Counted from the stretch's first letter, positions 44,858-55,868 are shown. The stretch is 64,000 bases of DNA from Paranoxybacillus vitaminiphilus (GCF_003259935.1 NZ_QLMH01000003.1:94628-158627); one strand, 5' to 3'. Numbers and translations are program-made. The notes: generated by a model not told the origin, from the sequence alone.

Positions 44858-46573
44858 ATGAAAGTGGAAGCGCTACCAGTCATACAAGGGGATTTCAACT
44901 TAAAAAACTATGAAGAAACATATAAAAATTTTGATTGGTCGGAAGTAGAAAAACATTTTTCATGGTCGGAAACGGGCAAAGTGAACATGGCTTATGAGGC
45001 GATTGACCGCCATGTTGAAACGTTTCGAAAAAACAAGGTAGCTCTTTACTACCGCGATGCTACGAGAGAAGAAAAATATACATTCAAAGAAATGAAAGAA
45101 TTGTCGAATAAAGTAGCTAATGTGCTAAAACAGGCGGCGGATGTCGAAAAAGGGGATCGCGTCTTCGTTTTTATGCCGCGTTCTCCGGAGCTGTATTTTA
45201 CCGTATTAGGTGCCATTAAACTTGGTGCGATCGTAGGGCCGCTCTTTGAAGCATTTATGGAAGGGGCTGTACGCGATCGATTGGAAGACAGCGGGGCAAA
45301 AGTTATTGTTACAACGCCGGAGTTGCTTCCTCGCGTTCCGGTAAATGAGCTTCCAGCTTTAAAATATGTATTGTTAGTAGGAGACAATATTGTTGAAGAA
45401 GGCCCTTATATCGATTTAAAGAAACGAATGAAGGAAGCAAGCAAACATTTTGACATTGAATGGGTTGACCGCAGAGATGGCTTAATTTTACATTATACAT
45501 CAGGATCTACCGGGAAACCAAAAGGGGTATTGCATGTTCATAATGCAATGATTCAGCATTATCAAACGGCGAAATGGGTGCTTGACTTAAAGGAAGATGA
45601 TGTATATTGGTGTACAGCTGACCCAGGCTGGGTAACGGGAACATCATACGGTATCTTTGGCCCTTGGCTTTGCGGAGCATCAAACGTTGTTATCGGCGGC
45701 CGCTTTAGTCCGGAAACATGGTATAAAACCATTGAAGATTATGGAGTGACAGTATGGTACAGTGCTCCGACAGCATTCCGGATGTTAATGGGAGCCGGAG
45801 ATGAACTTGTGAAAAAGTTTGACTTAAGCTCTTTACGTCATATTTTAAGCGTCGGCGAACCGCTAAATCCGGAAGTTGTCCGCTGGGGAATGAAAGTATT
45901 TAACCGCCGTATTCACGATACTTGGTGGATGACAGAAACTGGTGCACAGCTTATATGTAACTATCCGTGCATGGAAATTAAGCCGGGTTCAATGGGAAAA
46001 CCAATTCCAGGCGTTAAAGCGGCAATTATCGATGATCAAGGCAATGAGCTTCCGCCTTACCGCATGGGCAATCTTGCGATTAAAAAAGGCTGGCCGTCCA
46101 TGATGCATACGATTTGGAATAACCAAGAAAAATATGAGTCTTATTTCATCAACGATTGGTATGTTTCTGGAGATTCTGCTTACATGGATGAGGACGGTTA
46201 TTTTTGGTTCCAAGGCCGCATTGACGATGTCATTATGACATCTGGGGAACGCGTTGGTCCATTTGAAGTCGAAAGCAAGCTTGTTGAGCATCCAGCTGTT
46301 GCAGAAGCCGGTGTCATCGGTAAGCCGGATCCAGTTCGCGGTGAAATCATTAAGGCGTTTATTTCGCTTCGTGACGGTTATGAGCCTTCTGAAGAGTTAA
46401 AAGAAGAAATTCGTGAGTTTGTAAAGAAAGGATTAGCAGCTCATGCCGCACCGCGTGAAATTGAATTCCGTGATAAATTGCCAAAAACGAGAAGCGGCAA
46501 GATTATGCGCCGCGTCTTAAAGGCTTGGGAGCTCAACCTGCCAACTGGGGATTTATCAACAATGGAAGATTAA
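44858..46573 (+). CDS. acsA: Acetyl-CoA synthetase
   Basis: This 571-residue AMP-forming enzyme activates acetate to acetyl-CoA through acetyl-AMP. The adenylation motif is LHYTSGSTGKPKGVLH near residue 210. WWMTETG near 352 is the ATP/adenine contact, and YVSGDSAYMDEDGYFWFQGRIDDVIMTSGERVGPFEVES near 433 is the hinge region. The catalytic Lys lies in LPKTRSGKIMRR near 546, the residue AcuA acetylates. Length fits the B. subtilis enzyme (572). The ATG at 44858 has AAAGGGGGAG at eight bases; the TTG at 44852 is inside that spacing. A palindromic repeat follows the stop. Confidence 0.95.
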   Translation: MKVEALPVIQGDFNLKNYEETYKNFDWSEVEKHFSWSETGKVNMAYEAIDRHVETFRKNKVALYYRDATREEKYTFKEMKELSNKVANVLKQAADVEKGDRVFVFMPRSPELYFTVLGAIKLGAIVGPLFEAFMEGAVRDRLEDSGAKVIVTTPELLPRVPVNELPALKYVLLVGDNIVEEGPYIDLKKRMKEASKHFDIEWVDRRDGLILHYTSGSTGKPKGVLHVHNAMIQHYQTAKWVLDLKEDDVYWCTADPGWVTGTSYGIFGPWLCGASNVVIGGRFSPETWYKTIEDYGVTVWYSAPTAFRMLMGAGDELVKKFDLSSLRHILSVGEPLNPEVVRWGMKVFNRRIHDTWWMTETGAQLICNYPCMEIKPGSMGKPIPGVKAAIIDDQGNELPPYRMGNLAIKKGWPSMMHTIWNNQEKYESYFINDWYVSGDSAYMDEDGYFWFQGRIDDVIMTSGERVGPFEVESKLVEHPAVAEAGVIGKPDPVRGEIIKAFISLRDGYEPSEELKEEIREFVKKGLAAHAAPREIEFRDKLPKTRSGKIMRRVLKAWELNLPTGDLSTMED

Positions 46574-46583
46574 TCATAAAAAA

Positions 46584-46701
46584 GGGCTGACCCATAGTAG
46601 TCTGACTCCACGTGCATTCACAATATATCGTTCATTTATCTCAATGTTATGTCCTATATATTGTGTTGCGGGGTCTGACACTTTGCATTTGGGTCAGCCT
46701 C
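46584..46701. repeat. Palindromic 3'-end repeat, long form, copy 8
   Basis: Outer arms GGGCTGACCCA (46584-46594) and TGGGTCAGCC (46690-46699), middle arms TCTGACTCCAC and GCGGGGTCTGA, inner arms CACAATATAT and ATATATTGTG. Between convergent acsA and the PBP gene. Outer-arm class ACCCA/TGGGT. Confidence 0.88.
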
Positions 46702-46707
46702 AGTTAT

Positions 46708-49566
46708 TTATTGGTGAGAAGGTGAATCTTGTATATCCTGTGTATCGGTTGGCGGAGGTTCTGTTAGTTTTATATTGTCCTCTTGTTCTGTATCTTCTCC
46801 CGTTTTTGTACCTTCGTTTGTGTCAGTTGGTGCTTTTGGTTCAAGTTTTGGCGCTTCTATCTTTCGGATAATATTGGATGGAGCGGATTCTTTTCCAGCA
46901 ATATCAACCGCCGTTACATAATACATTCCATTTAGAACTGTAAACGAAAGCGGCTTCCCTGATTTAATGGTTTGAATAACTCGGAACGGTGCTCCTTCTT
47001 TTTCGGAGTAATAAACTCGATAGCCAATAATGTCCGACTCATGGTGCGCTTTCCATGTCACAGTTTGTTTAGATAACTGTATGGTGAGCGGAGCCGGGCT
47101 TTTTCCGTTTTCCTCTAAGCGATTTGTGAACAGAACGCTTGCTCCTTCCCATTTAGGCAGGAGATCGTTTAAATCAATAGACTCTCTTTTCATTCCAAGT
47201 TCTTTAAGCAATTCCTTGTCGATCATCACTCCTGCAGTGATGAATTCTTGCGGGGTTGATTCCAGTGCAGCGTATTTTTTACCATTTATCTCTACAAAAG
47301 CACCGCTTATTAAATAATGATCTACTTTCCTTGGCACGAATTTGGCATTAAATAAATCGCTTTGAACGAGTCCTGCTTTTGTACATAAATTAGACGGCAA
47401 TAAGCCTGAAATAGCACAATACGAACGTCTTACAATTCCGCCAGGCATGTTGAACCTTGTTTTCGGTGCGATTAACTTAGGATTTACATCATAAGCGGCA
47501 TTCATAAGACGAGCCCATAGCAATAAATTGCGTCTGCTGTATGTTAGACCTTTATATTCTTTTTGTAACGGTTTTGGAGTATCATATCCCATCCACACGC
47601 CGAATGTAACATTCGGATTTGTCGCTACAAACCAAGCATCTTTATTATCTTGTCCTGTTCCCGTTTTTCCGGCCCAATCCGCAGAAAATTTTAAGTAACC
47701 TGATAAAGCAGCCGCTGTACCTTGGCGAATGACGTCCCGCATCATATCAATCGTTAAATAAGCTGTTTGTGGAGAGAATACATTGACAGGCTGGCTTTTA
47801 TGTTCATAAATGATTTTCCCATCTTTGGAAACGATTTTTTCAATGAGATAGGCATCGACAAATTTCCCATAGTTTCCAAACGTGGCGTACGCGTTTACGT
47901 TTTCTTCCACTGTGACGCCTTTTGTTAAAGCACCAAGAGCCATTGATAAGTTGCTTGCGTCATCCTTTGTTAAGCTTGTGAAGCCCATTTTTTCTAAATA
48001 AGTAATGGGACGTTGGTTCACGATTTTCATATATGTGCGAACAGCCGGAATGTTGTATGAATATTGTAATGCACGCCGGGCGGATACTAAACCGTGTGTT
48101 TTCCCATCGGCGTTTTTTGGGCTGTAGGCACCTCCTGCTGTTTTGACATAGAGTTTAATATCAGGAATAACGGAACCTGGCTGAACGATTCCCATTTCCA
48201 TTGCAGGTGCATAGACTAGCAGCGGTTTCATTGTTGAACCGTTGGAACGATATGCTTGAGTGGCGTGATTGAGCTGCTCGCGATGATAATCCCTTCCGCC
48301 GACAAAACTAATAATCTTTCCTGTTTTATTCTCAATCAACATCGCCCCGACTTCAACGGGTTCCACTTTGTTAATGATGTTTCCGGTTTTTTCATCTTTT
48401 TCTTTTGTGATAATATCGCTGCCGAAGTATTGATAATCACGAACGACTTGCTGCATGCGGTCGTAAATGTCCTTATCAATCGTCGTGTGAATTTTATATC
48501 CGTTTTGCCGTAAGTTTTTTTCCGCTTTAGCAAGGTACTCATTATAAAGAGTATTGTTAAGCGTTAAATCTTCTTTTTCATATCCATCTTTTTTGGCAAG
48601 AATGCCGGCTAAGATTTCTTTTGCCCGATTTTCAATTTCGATTGTTAGCCAAGGGTATTTTTCAATTGGTGATGGTTTAGGAGAAGCGAAATCTTGGGCA
48701 ATATGATATTGCAGCGCTTCTTTATATTCTTTTTCTGTAATATATCCAGCTTGCTTCATTCGGTTAAGCACAGTTTTCATCCGGTTTAGAGCCGGGGTAA
48801 TATCCTTTTTGATTTCGCCGCTGCTTGTAAATGGAGTATAGCGAAACGGACTTTGTGGCAATCCTGCTAGAAAGGCAGCTTGTGCAAGGTTTAAATCTTT
48901 TGCATCTACATTGAAAACCCCTTTTGCTGCTGATTGAATGCCGGCAATTTGTCGGCCGGATGAATTTCTGCCAAACGGAACTACGTTTAGATACGCTTCT
49001 AAAATTTCGTCTTTCGTGAAAAACTTTTCTAAACGAAGGGCAAGAAGCATTTCTTTTGCTTTTCGTTCAAAAGAAACTTCATTCGTTAATATTTGATTTT
49101 TCACTAGCTGCTGTGTTAACGTGCTTCCGCCGGTGCGCACAGAAGAATTGGTTGCTTCTTGGAAAAGTGCACGGATCACAGCTTTTGGTACAACCCCTTT
49201 ATGCTCGTAAAAGTACTCATCTTCTGTTGCAATAATTGCTTTAATTAAATAAGGTGATACTTGCGCAAGTTTGATTTCTTCCCGCTCTATGTCAGAACGA
49301 AACTTTCCGAGATAAACGTTATTAGCGAAGTAAATATGTGTCGTTTCTTCGTAATTGTAGATATCTTTTTTCATTTCTTCATAGGAAGGGATATGCATGT
49401 CTTTGACTAAAGAAGCAAAATAGCCGGCTCCTACTCCGAATCCGAAAAATAGCCCACAAATCAGTACAATGGTGAAGACGAGGAATAAGTTCCAAATGAC
49501 ATCGTATGTAATTCGTAGCTTACGCAATGTCTTTTGAAGGGATAGATTATTTGCTTTGTCTGCCAT
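46708..49566 (-). CDS. Class A penicillin-binding protein (PBP1A type) with C-terminal FN3 domain
   Basis: A 952-residue bifunctional peptidoglycan synthase with one N-terminal anchor (VIWNLFLVFTIVLICGLFFGFGVGAGYF near residue 25). The GT51 transglycosylase has the catalytic Glu in IIATEDEYFYEHKG near 111 and RTGGSTLTQQLVKNQ near 140. The transpeptidase has SNGSTMKPLLVY near 440 (nucleophile Ser), SYN near 505 and KTGTGQDNKDAWF near 628. Residues 830-910 (PAPLTIQLSKQTVTWKAHHESDIIGYRVYYSEKE) are a fibronectin type III fold, and the tail is Pro/Glu/Thr-rich. The ATG at 49566 follows GGAAGGATGTGG. B. subtilis has no PBP gene between acsA and tyrS. Confidence 0.9.
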   Translation of the reverse strand: MADKANNLSLQKTLRKLRITYDVIWNLFLVFTIVLICGLFFGFGVGAGYFASLVKDMHIPSYEEMKKDIYNYEETTHIYFANNVYLGKFRSDIEREEIKLAQVSPYLIKAIIATEDEYFYEHKGVVPKAVIRALFQEATNSSVRTGGSTLTQQLVKNQILTNEVSFERKAKEMLLALRLEKFFTKDEILEAYLNVVPFGRNSSGRQIAGIQSAAKGVFNVDAKDLNLAQAAFLAGLPQSPFRYTPFTSSGEIKKDITPALNRMKTVLNRMKQAGYITEKEYKEALQYHIAQDFASPKPSPIEKYPWLTIEIENRAKEILAGILAKKDGYEKEDLTLNNTLYNEYLAKAEKNLRQNGYKIHTTIDKDIYDRMQQVVRDYQYFGSDIITKEKDEKTGNIINKVEPVEVGAMLIENKTGKIISFVGGRDYHREQLNHATQAYRSNGSTMKPLLVYAPAMEMGIVQPGSVIPDIKLYVKTAGGAYSPKNADGKTHGLVSARRALQYSYNIPAVRTYMKIVNQRPITYLEKMGFTSLTKDDASNLSMALGALTKGVTVEENVNAYATFGNYGKFVDAYLIEKIVSKDGKIIYEHKSQPVNVFSPQTAYLTIDMMRDVIRQGTAAALSGYLKFSADWAGKTGTGQDNKDAWFVATNPNVTFGVWMGYDTPKPLQKEYKGLTYSRRNLLLWARLMNAAYDVNPKLIAPKTRFNMPGGIVRRSYCAISGLLPSNLCTKAGLVQSDLFNAKFVPRKVDHYLISGAFVEINGKKYAALESTPQEFITAGVMIDKELLKELGMKRESIDLNDLLPKWEGASVLFTNRLEENGKSPAPLTIQLSKQTVTWKAHHESDIIGYRVYYSEKEGAPFRVIQTIKSGKPLSFTVLNGMYYVTAVDIAGKESAPSNIIRKIEAPKLEPKAPTDTNEGTKTGEDTEQEDNIKLTEPPPTDTQDIQDSPSHQ

Positions 49567-49639
49567 TCGCCACATCCTTCCAATATTTTAAAAATTAACA
49601 AATAATTACGAAAAAAGATAGTGCGCGAAAATTAGTTTT

Positions 49640-49648
49640 ATTATACCA
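49640..49648 (-). promoter_or_regulatory. Extended -10 promoter for the PBP gene
   Basis: On the minus strand TGGTATAAT, an extended -10 (TGnTATAAT), lies about 75 bases before the start. The -35 is weak. Confidence 0.4.
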
Positions 49649-49696
49649 TATACAATGTCTAATATTATGATTTTTTGCCACTTTTCGTTGTGCTAT

Positions 49697-49725
49697 TTGA
49701 CAATTGGATTTAATTATGATAAAAG
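49697..49725 (+). promoter_or_regulatory. Promoter of the tyrS T-box transcript
   Basis: Perfect TTGACA (49697-49702), a 17-base spacer and a weak -10 TAAAAG (49720-49725), about 35 bases before stem I. Confidence 0.45.
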
Positions 49726-49754
49726 ATGTATATTGGAAAATTGAATGATTGAGG

Positions 49755-51284
<1,530 letters not shown>

Positions 51285-51342
51285 TCTTTCCAAAAAGGGG
51301 ATGATGCTAGATAGTATCATTCCCTTATAGAAAAAGAAAAAT

Positions 51343-51371
51343 AAAACCCTCCGGAATATCCAGAGGGTTTT
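51343..51371. terminator. Bidirectional terminator between tyrS and rpsD
   Basis: AAAACCCTC (51343-51351) and GAGGGTTTT (51363-51371). The rpsD stop lies six bases to the right. A second hairpin (AAGGGGATGAT / ATCATTCCCTT, 51294-51325) lies closer to tyrS. Confidence 0.88.
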
Positions 51372-51376
51372 CACTA

Positions 51377-51979
51377 TTAACGAGAGTAGAACTCAACGAT
51401 TAATGCCTCGTTAATTTCGGCTGGCAACTCAGAACGTTCAGGTAAACGAGTGTAAGTGCCTTCTAATTTGTCAGCGTCAAGAGTTAAATAGTCAGGTACG
51501 AAGTTGTTTACTTCAAGCGCTTCTTTAATCACTTGAAGGTTGCGAGATTTTTCACGAACAGAAATTGTTTGTCCAGGTTTTACGCGATAAGATGGGATAT
51601 CAACGCGGCTGCCGTCAACTAAAATATGGCCATGGTTTACTAATTGGCGAGCTTGACGGCGAGTGCGTGCAAAACCTAAACGGTAAACAAGGTTATCTAG
51701 GCGAGACTCAAGAAGAATCATGAAGTTTTCGCCGTGTTTACCAGGCATTTTGCCGGCTTCATCGAACGTTTTGCGGAATTGGCGTTCGTTTACGCCGTAC
51801 ATATGACGAAGTTTTTGCTTTTCTTGTAATTGTAAACCGTATTCAGAAAGTTTTTTGCGCTGACCTGGACCATGCTGACCTGGCGGGTAAGGACGTTTTT
51901 GTAACTCTTTACCTGTGCCGCTTAATGAGATGCCGAGACGGCGGGAAATTTTCCACATTGGACCTGTGTAACGAGCCAT
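51377..51979 (-). CDS. rpsD: 30S ribosomal protein S4
   Basis: The 200-residue S4 protein nucleates 30S assembly by binding the 5' domain of 16S rRNA. It begins [62 protein letters not shown], without the Zn-binding Cys of some S4 paralogues (a C- form). The S4 RNA-binding domain is [45 protein letters not shown]. The start at 51979 is preceded by AAAAGGAGGAGCATTT. Expression is controlled by S4 itself through the leader upstream. Confidence 0.98.
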   Translation of the reverse strand: MARYTGPMWKISRRLGISLSGTGKELQKRPYPPGQHGPGQRKKLSEYGLQLQEKQKLRHMYGVNERQFRKTFDEAGKMPGKHGENFMILLESRLDNLVYRLGFARTRRQARQLVNHGHILVDGSRVDIPSYRVKPGQTISVREKSRNLQVIKEALEVNNFVPDYLTLDADKLEGTYTRLPERSELPAEINEALIVEFYSR

Positions 51980-51984
51980 AAATG

Positions 51985-52135
51985 CTCCTCCTTTTTTGCT
52001 TTTATTTTGGGTAAAATAAAAGCAGACGTGCATCAACAATTATGGTCATTTTGTTTTCATGTATCCTCGCTCTAGCAGCTAAGAGTTACACGATACACCT
52101 CTTTAACTAAGAGGAACAAAATGAACCCATAAAGG
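51985..52135 (-). promoter_or_regulatory. S4 autoregulatory leader of rpsD
   Basis: On the minus strand the leader pairs CATTTTGT (52116-52123 as seen in reverse) with ACAAAATG (52047-52054). Inside that are a CCTCT/AGAGG hairpin, GTATC/GATAC pairing and a CTCT..AGAG hairpin, the layout of the Firmicute S4 repressor-binding structure. Next to the ribosome site an 11-base-pair hairpin GCTTTTATTTT/AAAATAAAAGC (51998-52023) could hide or separate the Shine-Dalgarno sequence. Confidence 0.7.
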
Positions 52136-52170
52136 TGATCACATAGGCTGCTATATTTTACACAAAGGCT

Positions 52171-52200
52171 ATTATATGTTTTTTCCTAATTTAAAGTCAA
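52171..52200 (-). promoter_or_regulatory. SigA promoter of rpsD
   Basis: On the minus strand TTGACT (52200-52195), an 18-base spacer and a perfect TATAAT (52176-52171). Confidence 0.7.
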
Positions 52201-52379
52201 CATTTCATCTTTAAAACTTTTTTATGTTTTTATTCTCTATTATTTGTATGATATAATAAAAAAGATGGTTTGAAAAAAATTTGTTTTCTAAATACTTAGT
52301 TATTTTGGACAAATTGATAATCTGCTACGATTGATATTAGGGATAAAGAAGTAAAAGATGAGCGTGGGTGAATCAGAAC

Positions 52380-54248
52380 ATGGAAGTTCAAAAAGGAAAA
52401 TTATATCGATCCTTTAAGGAAAAATTTTTTGATTGGTTTCTTACATATGACGATTATGAGGAATTCTCAAAAGTAGTGCTGAATTTGCTGCTTCTTGTAA
52501 AACAGGAACTTATGGTAAAAGAAGTTTCTTTTTTTATGTTTGATCCTTTGAAAAATGTTTTTTTCCTCGAAGTAACCACTGCGGAGAAGGAACATTTAAT
52601 CAATTCCGCCATTTCTTATGATGTTTTTAAGTCAGAAAATGGAGCAGAACTTCCTCTCAAAATAAGGGAAAGTTCGTCAGGTCTAACAATTGAGCTATTG
52701 CTTCGTACAAAGGGTGAATTGTTAGGGGTGTTGCAACTGCTCAACAATGAAAATGAGCGTTTCAGCGAGAGGTTCCTTCTAAAAATCAGGGAAGACTTTA
52801 TCTTGCTTTTTGACAAGATGAAAAATCTTTCTCGAGGCTTAAGTGAAGAAAAAAGATATGAACGCTTGCATCGACTCACCGCCAAAATTCACTCTTCAAT
52901 GAAAATAAACAATGTATTGGAAGAAGTTATACGCACTTTACAAGAAATATATCCATCATTTACTTTCCACTTACTTTTGTCCCATGACAATCAAAATCAC
53001 GATAACTTGCCGATTAAAATGTTAGCCTTTGAAGGTGATGAGGAAAACATGGCAGCTATGCAAGCGTATGTGACTGGACAAATTCAAATTGAAGACGCCG
53101 TTAAACCGCAATGCTCGATTATATATGCTCCCATTAAAGGAGTACAAGGAGTTTACGGAGTGCTTGAAATCATTGCACCGCATATTAAAATGTTTCCGAA
53201 AAATGAAATTAATTTTATTTCCTTACTGGCTAATACGGCTGGAAGTGCTCTTGAAAATGCAAAATTATATGAACAGTCAAAACGTTTAATTGCTGATTTA
53301 CAGCTGATTAACGAAACGATGCATCGGTTAAATACAAACTTACGCTTTCAAGATGCACTAGAATTTATGGTTGAGCAAATTAAACGTTCTTTCGGAGCTG
53401 AGGAAGTTGGGTTTTTACTGTTTGATGAACAGCGAAAAAGAGTATTGCCGGGAAGCACTCCTTTTTTCCACTCATCTGAATCGAAGAGCTATATTGATTT
53501 TGTCGTAAAGCGAATTCAAAACGAGAGAGAAATTGTATTTTTGGGCAATGTAGAGATTGACTCCTCGTCATTTGTTCCGGCGTTTCGCTCATTAATGGCT
53601 GTTCCAATGGTACAAAGCAGTGTGCTGAAAGGAATCGCCATCGTGCTGCACCGGGAACCATATTATTTTACTTTTGAAATGTATAAACTCCTTCAATCGT
53701 TAATTCATCATTCAACGTTAGTGTTTACGAATGCGATGCTGCGTGAAGAGTTGGAACGTCTCGTTGTAACGGACCGTCTCACCAACTTATATGCTCGTCA
53801 CTATCTTGATGAACAAATTACCCGCTCAATGCAACAGGATAGTTATGGCTCATTTATTTTAGTTGATATTGATAACTTTAAAGCGATTAATGACACATAT
53901 GGACATCAAGTCGGGGATGAAGTTCTTATTCAAGTGGCAGACGTTATTAAAGAAAATATTCGTGAGAGCGATATAGGGGCTCGCTGGGGCGGTGAAGAAT
54001 TAGCTGTCTATCTTCCGCGTGCATCGCTTACTGTCGGAATTTCAGTGGCTAATCGTCTTGTTGAAAAAGTTCGCAAACAAACGAATCCGCAAGTTACCAT
54101 TTCCTGCGGCGTTTCTTATTGGGAGAAAAATCGGACAGATTCTATGAGGGAGTTATTTAAACGTGCGGATGAAGCGTTATATACTGCAAAGAAAACAGGG
54201 AAAAACTGCGTGGTTGTTCATGATTATCAGCAGCAATATAAAGTATAA
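52380..54248 (+). CDS. ytrP: GAF-GGDEF diguanylate cyclase (YtrP-like)
   Basis: A 622-residue soluble signalling protein. Residues 30-150 form a GAF-like sensor, residues 165-295 a second (HRLTAKIHSSMKINNVLEEVIRTLQEIYPSFTFHLLLSHD) and residues 310-445 a third GAF domain (RLNTNLRFQDALEFMVEQIKRSFGAEEVGFLLFDE). The C-terminal 170 residues are a GGDEF cyclase with VTDRLTNLYARHYLDEQI, DIDNFKAINDTYGHQVGDEVL and active-site loop WGGEEL near residue 537, so it should make cyclic di-GMP from GTP. No EAL domain is present. The ATG at 52380 follows GTGGGTGA; a GTG at 52368 is also possible. Confidence 0.85.
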   Translation: MEVQKGKLYRSFKEKFFDWFLTYDDYEEFSKVVLNLLLLVKQELMVKEVSFFMFDPLKNVFFLEVTTAEKEHLINSAISYDVFKSENGAELPLKIRESSSGLTIELLLRTKGELLGVLQLLNNENERFSERFLLKIREDFILLFDKMKNLSRGLSEEKRYERLHRLTAKIHSSMKINNVLEEVIRTLQEIYPSFTFHLLLSHDNQNHDNLPIKMLAFEGDEENMAAMQAYVTGQIQIEDAVKPQCSIIYAPIKGVQGVYGVLEIIAPHIKMFPKNEINFISLLANTAGSALENAKLYEQSKRLIADLQLINETMHRLNTNLRFQDALEFMVEQIKRSFGAEEVGFLLFDEQRKRVLPGSTPFFHSSESKSYIDFVVKRIQNEREIVFLGNVEIDSSSFVPAFRSLMAVPMVQSSVLKGIAIVLHREPYYFTFEMYKLLQSLIHHSTLVFTNAMLREELERLVVTDRLTNLYARHYLDEQITRSMQQDSYGSFILVDIDNFKAINDTYGHQVGDEVLIQVADVIKENIRESDIGARWGGEELAVYLPRASLTVGISVANRLVEKVRKQTNPQVTISCGVSYWEKNRTDSMRELFKRADEALYTAKKTGKNCVVVHDYQQQYKV

Positions 54249-54287
54249 GAAAAGGAATCCTTTTTTAAGAAGGGTTCCTTTTCTTAC
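54248..54287. terminator. Bidirectional terminator between ytrP and ytsP
   Basis: AAGAAAAGGAA-CC and GG-TTCCTTTTCTT form a long hairpin starting at the ytrP stop; both flanks are A/T-rich. Confidence 0.85.
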
Positions 54288-54294
54288 TAGGCGA

Positions 54295-54777
54295 TTAGTC
54301 GATTAAAGCTACAAGCGTTTCTACAAATTTTTCTAAATACTTTTGGTCAATTTCGTCAAAACGGTTTTTGATCGGACTATCGATATCTAATACACCAATC
54401 ACATTTCCGTTTTTCATCATTGGCACAACAATTTCTGATTGGGAAGCTGCGTCACAAGCGATATGGCCTGGGAAAAGATGAACGTCCGGAACGAGCACGG
54501 TTTTTTTATTTTTTGCCGCTGTTCCGCATACTCCTTTGCCGAACGGAATTCTGACGCATGCCGGCAGACCTTGAAACGGGCCTAATACAAGTTCATTGCC
54601 ATCAGCTATATAGAATCCGACCCAATTAATATTGTCGAGAAATTGATTTAATAATGCTGCAGCGTTCGCCAGATTAGCGATGAAATTCGTTTCCCCTTCA
54701 ATGAGCGCTTTCAGCTGTTTAATCACTAATTCATAATTTTCTTCTCTTGTACCGTTATATTGCACAGCGTGAAACAA
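54295..54777 (-). CDS. ytsP: Free methionine-(R)-sulfoxide reductase-like GAF protein (YtsP)
   Basis: A 160-residue single GAF domain of the fRMsr group, which reduces free Met-(R)-sulfoxide with thioredoxin. NWVGFYIADGNELVLGPFQGLPACVRIPFGKGVCGTAA holds two of the conserved Cys (near residues 74 and 84). VPDVHLFPGHIACDAASQSEIVVPM holds the third, catalytic Cys near residue 108. The start is a TTG at 54777 with GGGAGGAG at six bases; this gives MFHAVQYNG. A longer reading from 54807 would include the ribosome site. Convergent with ytrP. Confidence 0.87.
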   Translation of the reverse strand: MFHAVQYNGTREENYELVIKQLKALIEGETNFIANLANAAALLNQFLDNINWVGFYIADGNELVLGPFQGLPACVRIPFGKGVCGTAAKNKKTVLVPDVHLFPGHIACDAASQSEIVVPMMKNGNVIGVLDIDSPIKNRFDEIDQKYLEKFVETLVALID

Positions 54778-54858
54778 AGATGTCTCCTCCCGTTCATTTT
54801 TATTCACCAGAAAACTGAGTGGAATTATCGATTATTTTATGAGGATGAACGAATGATG

Positions 54859-55662
54859 TCAAATAGAAAGCGCTTCTTTCATCATCCTATCTATTCCTTG
54901 ATGCAAATCTTTAGCAGAGTGAGCATCAGAACCGTAAACAATGCGAATGTCGCGCTTCATCGCTTCTTTAATCACCCAGTCAGGTGGATAAGGCTCCCGA
55001 CAAAGCGGCTTATTGACTCCTGCTCCGTTATAGTCGATTTCTAAATCGTGCTTTTTCATTTCATCAAGAATATGAATAATGTGGTCATTCGTCGGCTTAA
55101 GACAAGGAAATTTTTTTTGAAATTTATGAATGAGTGTAATATGGCCGATTCGCTTCGGTTTGTACCGGCCGAGATTAGCAGTCACAGCGCGCCGCAAAGT
55201 ATTGTAGTATGTTTCATATACAGAAGTGACAGAGCCGAATGTATGAATGATTTTTGCAAACATTTCCGGACTGTAATCTAAACAAAAATATTCATTATTG
55301 AAGTTTAAAAAATGGACCGATAAAATGCTGTCATCTAAATAAGGGCCTATTTCTTCGAGAAGGCGGGCCGTTTCGTCTTCATAGCCAATAATAAAATCAA
55401 TTTCTAATCCAACATTAACGGCAATATCGTTCGCATATCGTTTTTTTAGTTCATTTACAGTAAATAAATAGTTGTCTAAATCGCTCATTTTCATCGCACT
55501 GTCTTGGTCAGGAGTAGGATCGGTAAATGTCGGCGGCAGCGGCGCATGTTCGGTAAAAGAAATTTCCGTATAACCTAGCTCAATGGCTCTCTCAATGTAT
55601 TGTTCAAATGAATCCTTACTTCCATGAGGGCAAAAAGGGGTATGAATATGTCCGTCTTTCAA
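54859..55662 (-). CDS. hisJ: Histidinol-phosphatase HisJ (PHP family)
   Basis: A 267-residue PHP-domain phosphatase for the penultimate step of histidine synthesis. The metal cluster is formed by DGHIHTPFCPHG (HxH near residue 5), SFTEHAPLP (Glu-His near 37), GLEIDFI near 91, SVHFLN near 123 and the C-terminal GSDAHSAKDL near 245. That series of His, Glu and Asp residues is the PHP signature of HisJ/YtvP. TTG start at 55662 has AAGGAGGAATTTA before it. No other his genes are nearby, as in B. subtilis. Confidence 0.92.
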   Translation of the reverse strand: MKDGHIHTPFCPHGSKDSFEQYIERAIELGYTEISFTEHAPLPPTFTDPTPDQDSAMKMSDLDNYLFTVNELKKRYANDIAVNVGLEIDFIIGYEDETARLLEEIGPYLDDSILSVHFLNFNNEYFCLDYSPEMFAKIIHTFGSVTSVYETYYNTLRRAVTANLGRYKPKRIGHITLIHKFQKKFPCLKPTNDHIIHILDEMKKHDLEIDYNGAGVNKPLCREPYPPDWVIKEAMKRDIRIVYGSDAHSAKDLHQGIDRMMKEALSI

Positions 55663-55868
55663 ATAAATTCCTCCTTAACGCTTTGTTTTATTGTTGATTT
55701 TAAATCAAAATTTGCAGATTTCTGTAAAAAAAAATTAAAAATTTTGCTCAAAAAATGTCGTTAACATGGTATCATAAAAACATTGAAAAAACATTAATAT
55801 ATTTGCTTTTTGCCTTCTAAAGAAACCATCTTCATTTATTCACTAACCGGGGTACGAGGGGGCTCATT

